Source: Themeda triandra (taxonomy: Eukaryota > Streptophyta > Magnoliopsida > Poales > Poaceae). Taken from it: a stretch of DNA of 64,000 nucleotides. The position numbers and the translations under genes were made by a program. The notes below the pieces were generated by a model. It saw only the letters and a list, made by a program, of their open reading frames with translations, did no database searches and was not told the origin of the DNA. The stretch spans positions 62,001-126,000 of the forward strand of contig JAENPR010000520.1 of the NCBI GenBank assembly GCA_018135685.1, read 5' to 3'. The first letter of the stretch is position 1. Every line of letters starts with the position of its first letter. This document shows positions 54,789 through 64,000 of this stretch, piece after piece.

Positions 54789-57077
54789 GTAGATGTGCAG
54801 TCTCAGAACGTGATGATCCATCAACCACAAAAAATTAGAGAAAGTTCTAGCTTGGAAGTTGGGCATGGCAGGTATCAGGATATGCAAAGGTGTGGCAGAT
54901 ATTGCACAAACCAGACTGAGCCACTCCATCAACAGCTAGTTGCTCTTTGATCAAGGCCAGATCGACTCTACTACTTGGTTGATCGAATACCTAGCCAGAA
55001 AGAAGATTGGACAGCGACCCCACCGACCATGCCCTGTCTTCGCCTACTAGCTACGCCTGCTACGGCACATCTCTGGCAGCCACGGCTGCCTTTCTCCACG
55101 TATCCACTTGCCGACCACCATGGTAAGTCTACTACGACTGAGATCACGTCAACGTCAGCCATAGCCGCCATGCTCCACTTCATGAGCGACCCAGCAGCAA
55201 TGGCCGCGCCCAACTCTGCTTCGCCAAGCTTCTACGACACGGCCTGTTCACGTCGCACAACTCTGCCACAACATGCTTCTTCTACAACGAGCTGGGCAAC
55301 CCTCGCTGCCCGCACACCCACTCAGTATCCTGTTCACCAACAGCTAGCAGCATGTAGAAGAAAGCAAAACCGTTGTCAAAACCTGTTTAACCCGGTGGTC
55401 AAAACATAAACCGCCTTTGTGTTTTTCTCCGTGTTGGGGGGTTTTTCTATTAAGCCTCGCAAATATGATTTGTAGAAGGTTTTCATGGAGACAGAGCGGA
55501 GAACGGAGAACGAGAGATGTTGCTTTGCTTTTTTTTTGATGGCTGAAGGGACCGAAGTCCCCGCGGGAAATTTATTAATAAAGAAAACAAGGGGTTTCTG
55601 GAAAAACGAGAAAAGCACTAGGCAAAACTAATACAAGAAAGCTAAGCTAGGGAACCTTTCTACTAAAAAAGAAAATAAAAAGAAGAAAACAGTCTAGCAC
55701 AGCTGTTGAGACCATTGGTGGAAAGCTTCAGATAAGCTTGGCTTGATTCTCAGCGAAACCAAATTCAACTCTTGAACAAAGGAGGCTTTGCAGTCCTATA
55801 AGGAGAGTTGATTGTTATTGAAAACCATCTGATTCCTGGCCTTCCAGATTGTCCAACACATCAGGATGACAGCCACCATAAAGAATCGGTTTTGCAGCTG
55901 ATCTTTAATAGCCTGCACATTTTGAAAAGTCGATCCTTCCAAAACTACCTCGAGACCCATTAGCCCCCAACATTGTTGGGCAAAGTTACAATACCAAAAG
56001 AGATGCTCATAATCCTCTTCAACTTGATTAACACAGAATTCACAACTGAAGATTCATTTGCTTTCTTCTTAAAATATTCTTAGTGCTCAACCGGTCTTGA
56101 AGAAGAAGCCAAAAAAACACTTTGTGTTTTGGCTGGTTGGGGGCTCTCTAGAGGAATTTGAAAGCCTGATCAACAGGGATCTGTCTCCCATTTATTTGCT
56201 TGTAGGCTGAAGAGGATTTGAAGGTGTTTGCCCCTCCAAGTCCTTGCCATTTATCACAAGAAGTGGGATCCAATTGCTGTTCCTGAAGAAGATTCTGGAT
56301 AATCACAATCTGTTGAAAAGCAATGTTAGACATGGGGTTGGTGAAAAGATCTCGTGAAGGGTTCTTGTCTTTGCCTTTTGAACGAGAGATGTTTTTGTTC
56401 AAAGCAAAGGAGAAAGCACGGGGAACTGATCCTTTAGCTTATTGAGCCCCCACTTGTCAGTCCACAGAAAGCAGGTTTCACCACTTTTAGTATGGATGTT
56501 GCTTTACTTTCAGGATGTGTTTGCTTTGGTGTTTTTTTGTATGTCATTGGTTTGGTTTATTATACGGTGCTCCCGGATGTTTTCGGTTGGGGTGGCTTCC
56601 ACCTTACCCGAATCAATTTTTTTACCTTTCAAAATTATTTTGTGAAGTGTATTTCACTGATGCTTTGACAGTTTATGTAAAGGGTAAATTAAAATAACTC
56701 ATTAGCATTTGGGATTCGAACATAGGCTTGTGCACCAAGATGCTGTTGAGTTAGTGCCATTGATCTTAATAGCATACAAGCCGCATTAATAATCACACAA
56801 AAGGCTAGCGGCTGTCTTTGTGCGAGCAGCGAGCTGCGACATCAGCGTGCGCACATGCTTGCAGCTACCAGCAGGTGGAACGTCGGGCGGGCCGCCACGA
56901 TCCACCCCACCAGCGTTGCTAGCGGGCAAGCATGATCTGTCTGGGTATCCAATATGCCTGTGGTTGTCCGTGGCTGTTACGGATTTATAAGTCCCAATAC
57001 CTTGCATGCCTGCTATAACTATTTATCGTTGCAATGGCCTAAAAATATATCAACCTGATCTTTTTGTGATTGGTTGA
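54789..57077 (+). ncRNA. PHAS-like block A7, miR2118-type site at 54860-54881; split by a LINE
   Basis: A-type sequence resumes after the LINE tail with GATCCATCAACCACAAAAAA and the site core GGCATGGCAGGTATCAGGAT (54862-54881), the A consensus itself. The predicted cut is between 54871 and 54872. The A-type promoter is not present upstream because the LINEs at 51.3-54.8 kb occupy that place. Downstream sequence follows A6 closely, apart from the minus-strand LINE at 55532-56494. The gypsy element at 57078 ends the block. Confidence 0.6.
55532..56494 (-). mobile_element. 5'-truncated LINE, minus strand, in block A7
   Basis: GATGTTGCTTTGCTTT (55516-55531) and GATGTTGCTTTACTTT (56495-56510) form the target duplication, one mismatch apart. 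The T-run at the left is the A-tail of a minus-strand insert. The minus strand carries broken ORF2 C-terminal sequence, for example KCFFGFFF near 56120, a cysteine/histidine region near 56000-56040, and a W.IWKARNQMVFNN-like segment near 55810-55850. It is inactive. Confidence 0.85.
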
Positions 57078-57566
57078 TGTCGACGAAATATCGGCGGCAG
57101 TCTACCTAGGGTATGCCTAAGGTAGTAGATTGATCGGTAAGGCACGCTAGATGACGAACAAGATGTAATCAAGAAGCACAAGACGCTGTATTTATACAGG
57201 TTCGGGCCACGATTTGTGTAATACCCTACGTCTTGTGCTCTTGATCGAGGCTGTATATTAATGTCGAGATGAGTTTTGGGAGGGTGTCCTGCTCGCCTTA
57301 TATAGTGGGGGAGCAGGATTACTAGCCCGATATTTTTAGGACATAAATGTACATATAAGGTAACAACTTTTATCCGATCTAATCTCCTGTGATCGATATC
57401 TTCACCGCCGACCAGAAACGCCAATTAGTCCGCCCTTCCTTCCTTGTCCTCCAAGGTAGCCGACCAGAGTTGGGCCCTGGTCGGCCTTGCGCTCTTGGGC
57501 CAAGGGTCTTTGTCCTAGCAGGCCTAAAGTCGGGTCGTGCGGGTATAGGGGGTTTATACCCCCACA
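57078..57566 (-). repeat. 3' LTR of the gypsy element (489 bp)
   Basis: On the minus strand it starts TGTGGGGGTATAAACCCC and ends GATATTTCGTCGACA, giving TG..CA. A TATA box CTATATAAGGCG lies inside (about 57295-57306), with GCACAAGACG-type repeats near the R region. The target duplication cannot be checked because the partner LTR lies outside the window. Confidence 0.88.
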
Positions 57567-57929
57567 GCTAGTCCCCGAGCATCATGTGTCTTGAGGCATT
57601 TGAAGATTTGCATGTGTCCGACCAAGATGGCGGTCGGAGCTCTTTGAGCTTCGCATCTTTGCTTTAATCGAAAGATGCATGTTGCTCTTTTTATGTGAAA
57701 AGAAAAATTTACCAGACATCCCATGACGTGGGCCCACAGTCGAAAGAAAAAAGGTTTTCTTGACTGCATAGAAATATTCGTGCCCTCGTGGAATGCTGCA
57801 TAAAAATTAGCCCAGGTCACTGCAAAGTGACGTGGGCCCACGTAGTCCCCGAGCCTGATATAAGGTGTGGAACAAGTTGTATCAGGATCAACAGAGAGAG
57901 CCTGGTGTACTGAATATGTGACGGCGTCT

Positions 57930-58570
57930 TTGCCGACCAGTCCCAGCAATGGAGATGGGACTATGGTAGCTCTGCTAACCAGTCCCCAGCAGCAAAAAAT
58001 GGCGGCTTGTTCGACCAGTCCCCAGCACAGGGGATGGGACTGTGGTAGCTCTGCTAACCAGTCCCCAGGCACAAAAATGGCGGCTTGGCCGACCAGTCCC
58101 TAGCACAGGGGATGGGACTGTGGTAGCTCTGCTAACCAGTCCTCAGGCACAAAAATGGCGGCTTGGCCGGCCGGTCCCGGCAAGGGGGATGGGGCGTGGT
58201 AGCTCGCTAACCGGTCCCGAGGCACAAAAATGGCGGCTTGGCCGACCAGTCCCCAGCACAGGGGATGGGACTGTGGTAGCTCTGCTAACCAGTCCCCAGG
58301 CACAAAAATGGCAGCTTGGCCGACCAGTCCCCAGCATAGGGGATGGGACTGTGGTAGCTCTGCTAACCAGTCCCCAGGCACAAAAATGGCGGCTTGGCCG
58401 ACCAGTCCCCAGCACAGGGGATGGGACTGTGGTAGCTCTGCTAACCAGTCCCCAGGCACAAAAATGGCGGCTTGGTCGACCAGTCCCCAGTGATGGAGAT
58501 GGGACTGTGGTAGCTTGGCTAACCAGTCCCCAGTGATGAAATGGCGGCTTGGCCGACCAGTCTCTGGTGA
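57930..58570. repeat. Tandem repeat array, 78-bp unit, about eight copies
   Basis: The unit contains GACCAGTCCCCAGCACAGGG, GATGGGACTGTGGTAGCTC and AACCAGTCCCCAGGCACAAA. Within each unit ACCAGTCCCCAG occurs twice, so the 78-bp unit arose from a shorter one. Open frames across the array exist only because 78 is a multiple of three. The array lies between the gypsy 3' LTR and the antisense gene. Confidence 0.92.
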
Positions 58571-59420
58571 CAAAAAAATTGGAAATTGACCACAACTTTG
58601 TTGTGTCTAGACATACAGCATTTGCAGCTATCTAGTGAACATGGCCTAGGTGCGCAAGATAGTGAAGTAGGGAAAACCGACATTGTCGATTGAATGGAGG
58701 GCAGCTTTGCGTGCCGGCCAAACCCCCAAATGCCATGTGTCGAGAAAGAAAAACTTACCCAGCGCTAGTTCCATGATTTTATCATGGGGAATGTGGTTGC
58801 AACCGCAAAATTCCAGTCCTTGGCTGCGCCAAAGGCTAACTAGGTGGAAAATGATACATCTTTGATGTACCCTTGTGTTATACGCGTCGAAGCGGGCCCG
58901 TGCTAAGCACAAGAGCCTCATAATGGACCATGGCTGTGCCGTGTTCTGGTCGATGCTGTGCATCGTTCCAGAAAACATGGTAGTTTTGCCGAGAAAGTGA
59001 AGGAGAGGAAAATGACTTAGTCATTACTCTGACCGAAGCTTTGCTGGTCGGCCGAGCCCTCTGTTACCATGTGCCCTTGGGTATTTGTTGGACCGTCCTA
59101 ACTTTTGTGAGGAGAGATGAAAGAGCTGTGCTCTTTGTACTCAGTCCCCAGCATGTTGCTGGTGGACTAGGCCAACAATGGTCGGAGTAGGAGATATAGC
59201 ATGTGGAAAAAATCACACATGGGCAAAAAATTTAAAAGACAAGAACCGGCTTTGTGACGGATCCGCCAAAAGTAGGGCGAGTCCGCCGTGCGATTTTTGT
59301 CGAAAGGTACTGCGGGCCACAGAAAATGCCAACCGTGGGAATAAAATACGAAGGCCCACTCTTGTCGGCCCATTTAGAAAATGACCCGGGGGGGGAGTCA
59401 ACCCTAGGTCCCGTGCGGGG
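58571..59420. other. Gypsy internal non-coding spacer
   Basis: There is no recognised coding sequence. The stretch lies between the tandem array and the antisense promoter. Confidence 0.5.
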
Positions 59421-59670
59421 ACCGTCGAGTCGTATAAAATGGGGAGGACGGCCGCCGCCACTCAGCCATCTCTTCATTTCCAAGCGGTTCCACACTCTTC
59501 ATCTTCTCTCTCGAGCGCACCACTCGCTCTCCAAACCCTAACCTCTACTGCCCCCGCCGCACGCCCAATCCCGCCGCCCCACAACCCGCCGCCGCCGATC
59601 TAGCCGGGCCGGAACCATACAACAGCTAGCCGGCGGGCGCACCAGAAAAAGGAGGAGGAGCGGACCGGAA
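59421..59670 (+). promoter_or_regulatory. TATA promoter and leader of the antisense gene
   Basis: CGTATAAAATGGGG (TATAAAA at 59433-59439) is followed by a CT-rich leader with CCAAACCCTAACC (59531-59543) before the ATG at 59671. Such a core promoter facing away from the LTR would let the antisense gene be transcribed independently. Confidence 0.6.
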
Positions 59671-62600
59671 ATGGCGGGCAGGCAGCTGCAGCTATCGGAA
59701 GCGGCGAGGCGGAAGCTCATGGCGGAGCATTGGGGCCCGTCGAAGACGACGAGGGAGTCGCTGCTGAAGCTGGTGGAGCGAGGCCTGCTGCCGCCGGAGG
59801 ACAGCGGGATCTGGCGTGCGCCGCCGTCAGGTGAGCGGTTCCCGCTTCCCGGTGATGGCGAGATAGTCATCTTAGAGGATTATTTTGTGCGGGGGTTGGG
59901 GTCGCCGGTTCATCCATTCGTTCGCGATTTGTGCCGCCACTGGGAAATTTCGCTTTGCAACCTCCACCCCAACTTGATTCTGACATTGTTGGATTTCATC
60001 ACCATTTGCGAGGCGTTTCTCGGCATTCGGCCGAACTTCAATCTTTTCCACCACTTTTATTGCTTGAAGAAGAAAGGTGAAGGTACCGGTGGGTCCCAAA
60101 TAGTCGGGGTTGCTACATTGTCTTTGCGGGACGGGATGAAATCCCAATGGGTGACGATCCCCACTCCACCTCCATGAAGAACCTGGTTTGACAAATGGTT
60201 CTACATGAGGCAAAATCCGGAGGAGGCCGGTTCCGATGTGGCGCCGGGGTCCCGAAGCCGAATGTGAAATGGTCGGCAAGGCCCAATGTGACGGAGATGG
60301 AGCAGGTGAACGAGCTGCTGCCACTCATGAATAGGGAGCGTGTGCACGGCGTGATGGTGGCGGTGATGTGGTGGCAGCGTCGCTTGCAGTCGTGCAAGGA
60401 GAGGCCCACCCTGATTACGAGTACAGGGGGTTGACGGATCCATCCCGCGAGGGGACGGACTCTGTGGATGCAAAGGAGATGACCACTCAGGGCACCGAGT
60501 GTTTTCACAATTTCGATCCGGCGAAGATGGCGCCTAAGAAGCCGCAGACGCCGTACACCGCAGCCTATCCACCGCCAGTGGTACGTTGGCATCTGGCGCA
60601 TCTTCATACTCTAGGCTTATTTTTTGTGATCTCTGACGGTGATGTTCTTGTGCAGGGTCGTGCTGTTTACATCTCGGACATTCCGTCTGAGGAGTGGCAT
60701 TGCGGCGAGGTCCAGGGCTACGACCACACGCTGGAAGAGCGTCTCGCTCGTATGGCGGCCCTGGACGATGAGTCGAGCGACGGGGATGGCAAGGAGGAGG
60801 CCGTGCAGGGCTCTACGCCACGGCTGCAACGGGCGCTGCGGCGTGTGGCCGCCAAGCAGCCGGAGTCCCGAGCGTCACCGCCGAAGACCAAGATGCTGAC
60901 CAAGAGGAGAAGGAGGGCACAGATTTCGTCGTCGTCGTCGGGGGCTCAACGGATGATATTCCATTGAGCCAGCTGTACAAGAAGGCCCGGACCGGTGGGT
61001 CGCCGACTGCAACGCCGCCAGCCGCGAGCCTGGAGGTGTCGCTAGGGGGCAGTCGCACCGGATCTGCCGTCGCCGGGCAGGGTGCCGAGTCGCGAGCCCT
61101 CACCAGCGCCACTACAGCCGGAGGACGCGAGGGCGGCTGGTGGCGGAGAAGAAGGGCGGAGCCAGGAGGTGCCCTTGGAGGAGCCGCCCATTGTCCCTGA
61201 TGCCGTCCAGGACGCCCCGCTGGAGACGCCATGCGCCGAGGTACATGATACCACGCCGACCACGGGCGTCATCGAAGATACTGTGGCGACGACTGCCGAG
61301 CAGGTGGACGAGGCGGATGGCGCCGTGCCGGCCACGGGGGATGGCGAGAACCCGGGTGCAACGACGGTGAAGCTGGAGGCCGAGGTCAGTGATGCCGCTC
61401 CGACCACAGGAGTCGACGAAGGCCCGGCCGCGGCGGTGGTGGAGCAGGTGGCTGTGACGGCGGAGCAAGCCACCGGAGCTACCTCGCATGGCGGAGGGAG
61501 TAGCCGTGGTCGTCGCCGTGACCACTTCCAGTCAACCTTTCCTGTGGTCGCGAGGTAACGAACGTGCCTCAAAGTCATTTGCAAGATATGCGCGAGGTTA
61601 ACGATTGAAGGACTGCTGATGATGCGCAGGGAAACTGAGGTGGTGGCTGAGCCGACCACTGCCCAGACCATCGCTGACGATGGAGCAGGCGCCGGAGCAA
61701 GTACGCCGACTGTCGAGCCGGGCACGATGGTGACGTACACTCCGGCGTTTGGTCCGCCGCCGCGTCCTGAAGCCGTGGCGACCACGCAGGAGACTGGGCA
61801 AAGCTCTGGAGGTGGAGCTGTCGACGCGGCGGCGGAGGAGGAAATTCCAGAGGACGCCTTGCGTCAGATGGAGGGTACCGTGGCCAAGCTGCTATGTCAA
61901 GTGCAGGTATGTTGGTGCACGGGGAGCCGTGCTTCTTGTTGGCGATGAACATTTTATGTAGCCTGACTGATAGTGTGTTCGGCAGAGCGTCGGCCGGGCC
62001 GCCGATCGGCGAAAACGTGCCTTAGAGCAGCTTGAGGCAACGGCAGCGGAGAACACCTATCTGCACGGCGAGGTCGAGCATCTGCGAGGCTCAATGCAGG
62101 GGCTAAACGCGCAACTGGCGGCCCGGGCAGCCGAGCAGGAGGAGGTGGCCGAGCACGTGAGACAGCTATTGCAGCAGAAAAGAGGTACGCGATGTCCTGG
62201 GTATGAGAAAAGTGGAGGTACTTGTGCTATTGCCATTTGCATAATAATGTATCGTTGGGGCGCAGACGTGGAGGAGCGCGCCGAGCAGGCTGAGAAGAAG
62301 ATAGCGGAGATGTGCCAGCAAATGGAGGAGCAGGCCGCTCGCCATGCAGCAATACAGCAGGATCTTGAAGGTATGACGTGTCCCCTTGGCTTGGGTTGTC
62401 GGACAGTCGGAGTTGTATCTCACATTGCTCGTGATGTGCAGGTCGCCTTCATGAGTCGCAGGAACAGGTCCAGGGCTTGCACGCGGATGCCCAACGCGTT
62501 CGAGGCGAGGTGGCGGAGGTTGTCGGCGGTATCGCCCCAGTGCTTAATGTGTTGGCTGAGGACGAGGCGGAGACCATCATGTCGGCGACCCCGCTCGGCG

Positions 62601-62839
62601 CTGTTGCTGCTGCGAGCCAGGCATCTTGGCCCCGGCTGCAGGAGTTCATCAGGGAGGGTGCAGAGCACGTGGGTTCCCACGTGCTTGCTGTGGTGCGTTC
62701 CCACTGTCCCTCGATTAACCTGGAGCTTCTGCAGAAGGGGCTAGCGCCGGGCACTAGCGTGGACGCGACGGAGGAGCTCAGGCGCGACTCCCTGGAGACG
62801 TCCAAGGCGATGGTGAAGAACGTCCGCATAGTACCCTGA
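59671..62839 (+). pseudogene. Antisense gene of the gypsy element, 'gypsy-type transposon' domain (PF04195-like) plus coiled coil
   Basis: The start MAGRQLQLSEAARRKLMAEH is followed by the conserved domain (EDYFVRGLGSPVHPFVRDLC, LLDFITICEAFLGIRPNFNL), recalled as Pfam 'putative gypsy type transposon'. An in-frame TGA at 60175 interrupts a continuing frame (RTWFDKWFYMRQNPEEAGSD). Frame breaks follow near 60255, 60400 and 60960. Introns with GT..AG are visible at 60581-60655, 61555-61629, 61907-61985, 62185-62265 and 62371-62441. The middle is acidic and low-complexity. The C-terminal exons form a coiled coil (AAENTYLHGEVEHLRGSMQG, ERAEQAEKKIAEMCQQMEEQ) and end NVRIVP. Function is unknown. The stop and frame breaks suggest decay of this copy. 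Confidence 0.8.
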
Positions 62840-63125
62840 ACGTTGTAAGGGTGCTGTTTTATTGTTCTTGTGTCAGAAGGCTGAAAACTTGTACGGTGTG
62901 ACGCAAGACATGGTCACTTTTGCTACATTGCGGCTATGGCCGCTTTATTATATGTAGGCGTGTTCTAGCTTTTGTCTTGATCGTGTCCGTAGTGGTAGGA
63001 GTAAAAAATTGCGAGAGGTGCCCGGAGACGCACTTTGGACAAGATGGAACAGTAACGATCTTTTATTCAATCGACATGAATCCAGAAAATACAAGATAGG
63101 TACATGCAACTCTTAGCGCTAGGAG

Positions 63126-64000
63126 CTACGGGTAGAACTTCCGTAGGTGGTCGATGTGCCATGAATTCGGGACATCTATCGGAGGGTCATCCAAGGTGCA
63201 GAGCCGATACGAGGTCGGCCTAGTGACCGCCGTGATCATGAATGGCCCTTCCCAGTGGGAGGCGAGCTTGTGGATGCCGGCGAGGTTCTGTTTTCGCCGT
63301 AGAACCATGTCACCGACCACGAAGAAACGTTCATTGACGTTGCGGTTGTAGTACCGGCGCATGGATGCCAGGTATTTGGCGGTTCGCGCGCAGGTATCGA
63401 GCCGCTTTTCCTCGATGGAGTCGACCTCTAGAGCTCGGGCGTCGTCGGATATGCTTTCGTCGTACTGAGCGATTCGTGGAGAGCGGAAGGCGATTTTGTC
63501 AGGGAGAACGGCTTCGGAACCGAACACCATGAAGCAAGGAGAGACGCCGGTGCTTCGACTTGGCTGTGTGCGGAGTCCCCAGATTACGGCCGGGAGCTCT
63601 TTGAGCCATCGACCAGGGCGTTGTTCGTCGGTGTCGTCTTGGTATAGGCGTTTACATAGAGCATCGAGTATCATGCCATTTGCACGTTCGACCTGTCCAT
63701 TGGCCCGTGGATGGGCAACTGAGACGTATTTGACCTTGATACACTTGCTGTCGCAAAAATCAAAGAAATCACTTCCAGTGAATGTGGAGCCGAGGTCAGT
63801 GATGATGGAGTTTGGGACGCCAAATCGATGGATGACGTCGTTTAGCATGTCGGCTGCCTTTTTGGCGGTAGCCTTGACCAATGGCATGTACTCGATCCAT
63901 TTGGAGAACTTGTCGATGAGTACGTAGACGTATCGAAGTCCACCAGGAGCTTTCTTGAAAGGGCCGATCATGTCGAGCCCCCAACACGAGAAAGGCCATG
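63126..64000 (-). CDS. Gypsy polyprotein C-terminus: integrase (partial)
   Basis: The frame runs from the window edge to a stop at 63126 and reads WGLDMIGPFKKAPGGLRYVY at its start. The DDE catalytic core is visible: Asp in WGLDMIG, Asp in SIITDLGSTFTG, and Glu in ANGQVERANGM. After the core comes GLRTQPSRSTGVSPCFMVFG and the C-terminal LASHWEGPFMITAVTRP, with WHIDHLRKFYP at the end. There is no chromodomain. The usual ITDNG motif has Leu in place of Asn. The frame is otherwise intact, so this copy may be fairly young. It would cut and join retrotransposon cDNA into the host genome as part of the Pol polyprotein. Confidence 0.95.
   Translation of the reverse strand, partial: WPFSCWGLDMIGPFKKAPGGLRYVYVLIDKFSKWIEYMPLVKATAKKAADMLNDVIHRFGVPNSIITDLGSTFTGSDFFDFCDSKCIKVKYVSVAHPRANGQVERANGMILDALCKRLYQDDTDEQRPGRWLKELPAVIWGLRTQPSRSTGVSPCFMVFGSEAVLPDKIAFRSPRIAQYDESISDDARALEVDSIEEKRLDTCARTAKYLASMRRYYNRNVNERFFVVGDMVLRRKQNLAGIHKLASHWEGPFMITAVTRPTSYRLCTLDDPPIDVPNSWHIDHLRKFYP

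Larger units (their letters stand above)
57078..64000 (-). mobile_element. Ty3/gypsy retrotransposon, minus strand, 3' part; continues past 64000
   Basis: The element holds, from left: its 3' LTR (57078-57566), a purine-rich tract typical of the plus-strand primer, GCTCGGGGACTAGC on the minus strand just right of the LTR, a 78-bp tandem array, an antisense intron-containing gene (59671-62839), and the integrase end of pol (63126 onward). The 5' LTR, gag, protease and reverse transcriptase must lie beyond the window. Gypsy elements with an additional antisense gene near the 3' LTR are known in grasses (for example the Grande and RIRE2 groups). It inserted into the A7 unit. Confidence 0.92.

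Noticed and set aside
4210..57077. Reading the A/B blocks as copies of an ordinary transposon
   Set aside because: No terminal repeats or target duplications bound the blocks, all are on one strand in one region, and a miRNA-like site is the shared core. It remains the main alternative until copy number is checked genome-wide.
57930..58570. CRISPR-like regular repeat array
   Set aside because: The units are contiguous tandem copies with no unique spacers, and the sequence is plant retrotransposon DNA.
1..64000. 24-PHAS trigger sites (miR2275-type)
   Set aside because: I looked for a TATTGGAGGAAACC-like motif and saw none.

Overview
The window is plant nuclear DNA, and almost certainly from a grass. 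The evidence is split genes with GT..AG introns, a plant-type eL27 gene with a telo-box promoter, and a dense set of typically grass transposons: Stowaway and Tourist MITEs, a Pack-MULE, Helitrons, CACTA elements with GCCGATGGC or GCCGAGTG subterminal repeats, L1-type LINEs, a tRNA-derived SINE and Ty3/gypsy elements. The CACTA families suggest a panicoid grass, but the species cannot be fixed from sequence alone. Only one ordinary gene is intact: the minus-strand gene for 60S ribosomal protein eL27 (8696-9109).

The main result is an array of non-coding loci. Two related sequence blocks, called here type A and type B, recur from about 4.2 kb to 57 kb, all on the plus strand and with no conserved reading frame. 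Each complete block carries one short conserved site. The site core is GGCATGGGAGGTATCGGGAT (A5, the best A copy) or AGAATGGGAGGTGGCAGGAA (the usual B form). Both are close complements of the 22-nt miR2118 family, which triggers 21-nt phased siRNAs (reproductive phasiRNAs) from non-coding PHAS transcripts in grass anthers. I count seven A sites (15225, 16578, 29549, 36717, 39478, 42026, 54860) and seven B sites (4445, 6310, 12462, 26817, about 37170, 38161, 50995). Most blocks have a TATA-like box upstream, about 170-200 bp away for B and 440-510 bp for A. I read the window as a 21-PHAS supercluster that grew by local duplication.

Layout: 1-4.2 kb intergenic DNA and a GC-rich block; 4.2-6.4 kb B1 and B2; 8.5-9.4 kb eL27; 10.7-12.1 kb Pack-MULE; 12.1-12.7 kb B3; 12.9-14.7 kb SINE and three small inverted-repeat elements; 14.7-16.7 kb A1 and A2; 16.9-25.2 kb two Helitrons carrying gene fragments, one nested in an older element; 26.4-30.2 kb B4 and A3; 31.0-32.8 kb solo LTR; 33.4-36.1 kb CACTA fragments and a Helitron end; 36.1-38.3 kb A4, B5, B6; 39.2-44.1 kb A5 and A6, a tandem duplication; 44.1-45.4 kb LINE; 46.2-51.3 kb B7, split by a complete CACTA; 51.3-54.8 kb LINE remnants; 54.8-57.1 kb A7, split by a LINE; 57.1-64 kb the 3' part of a minus-strand gypsy element that carries an intron-containing antisense gene.

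The transposons are informative because many sit inside PHAS blocks with clean target-site duplications. They show the order of events and would change which phasiRNAs a block can make. The window also holds at least eight ultra-short retroposon-like insertions (about 11-35 nt with an A/T tail and target duplication).
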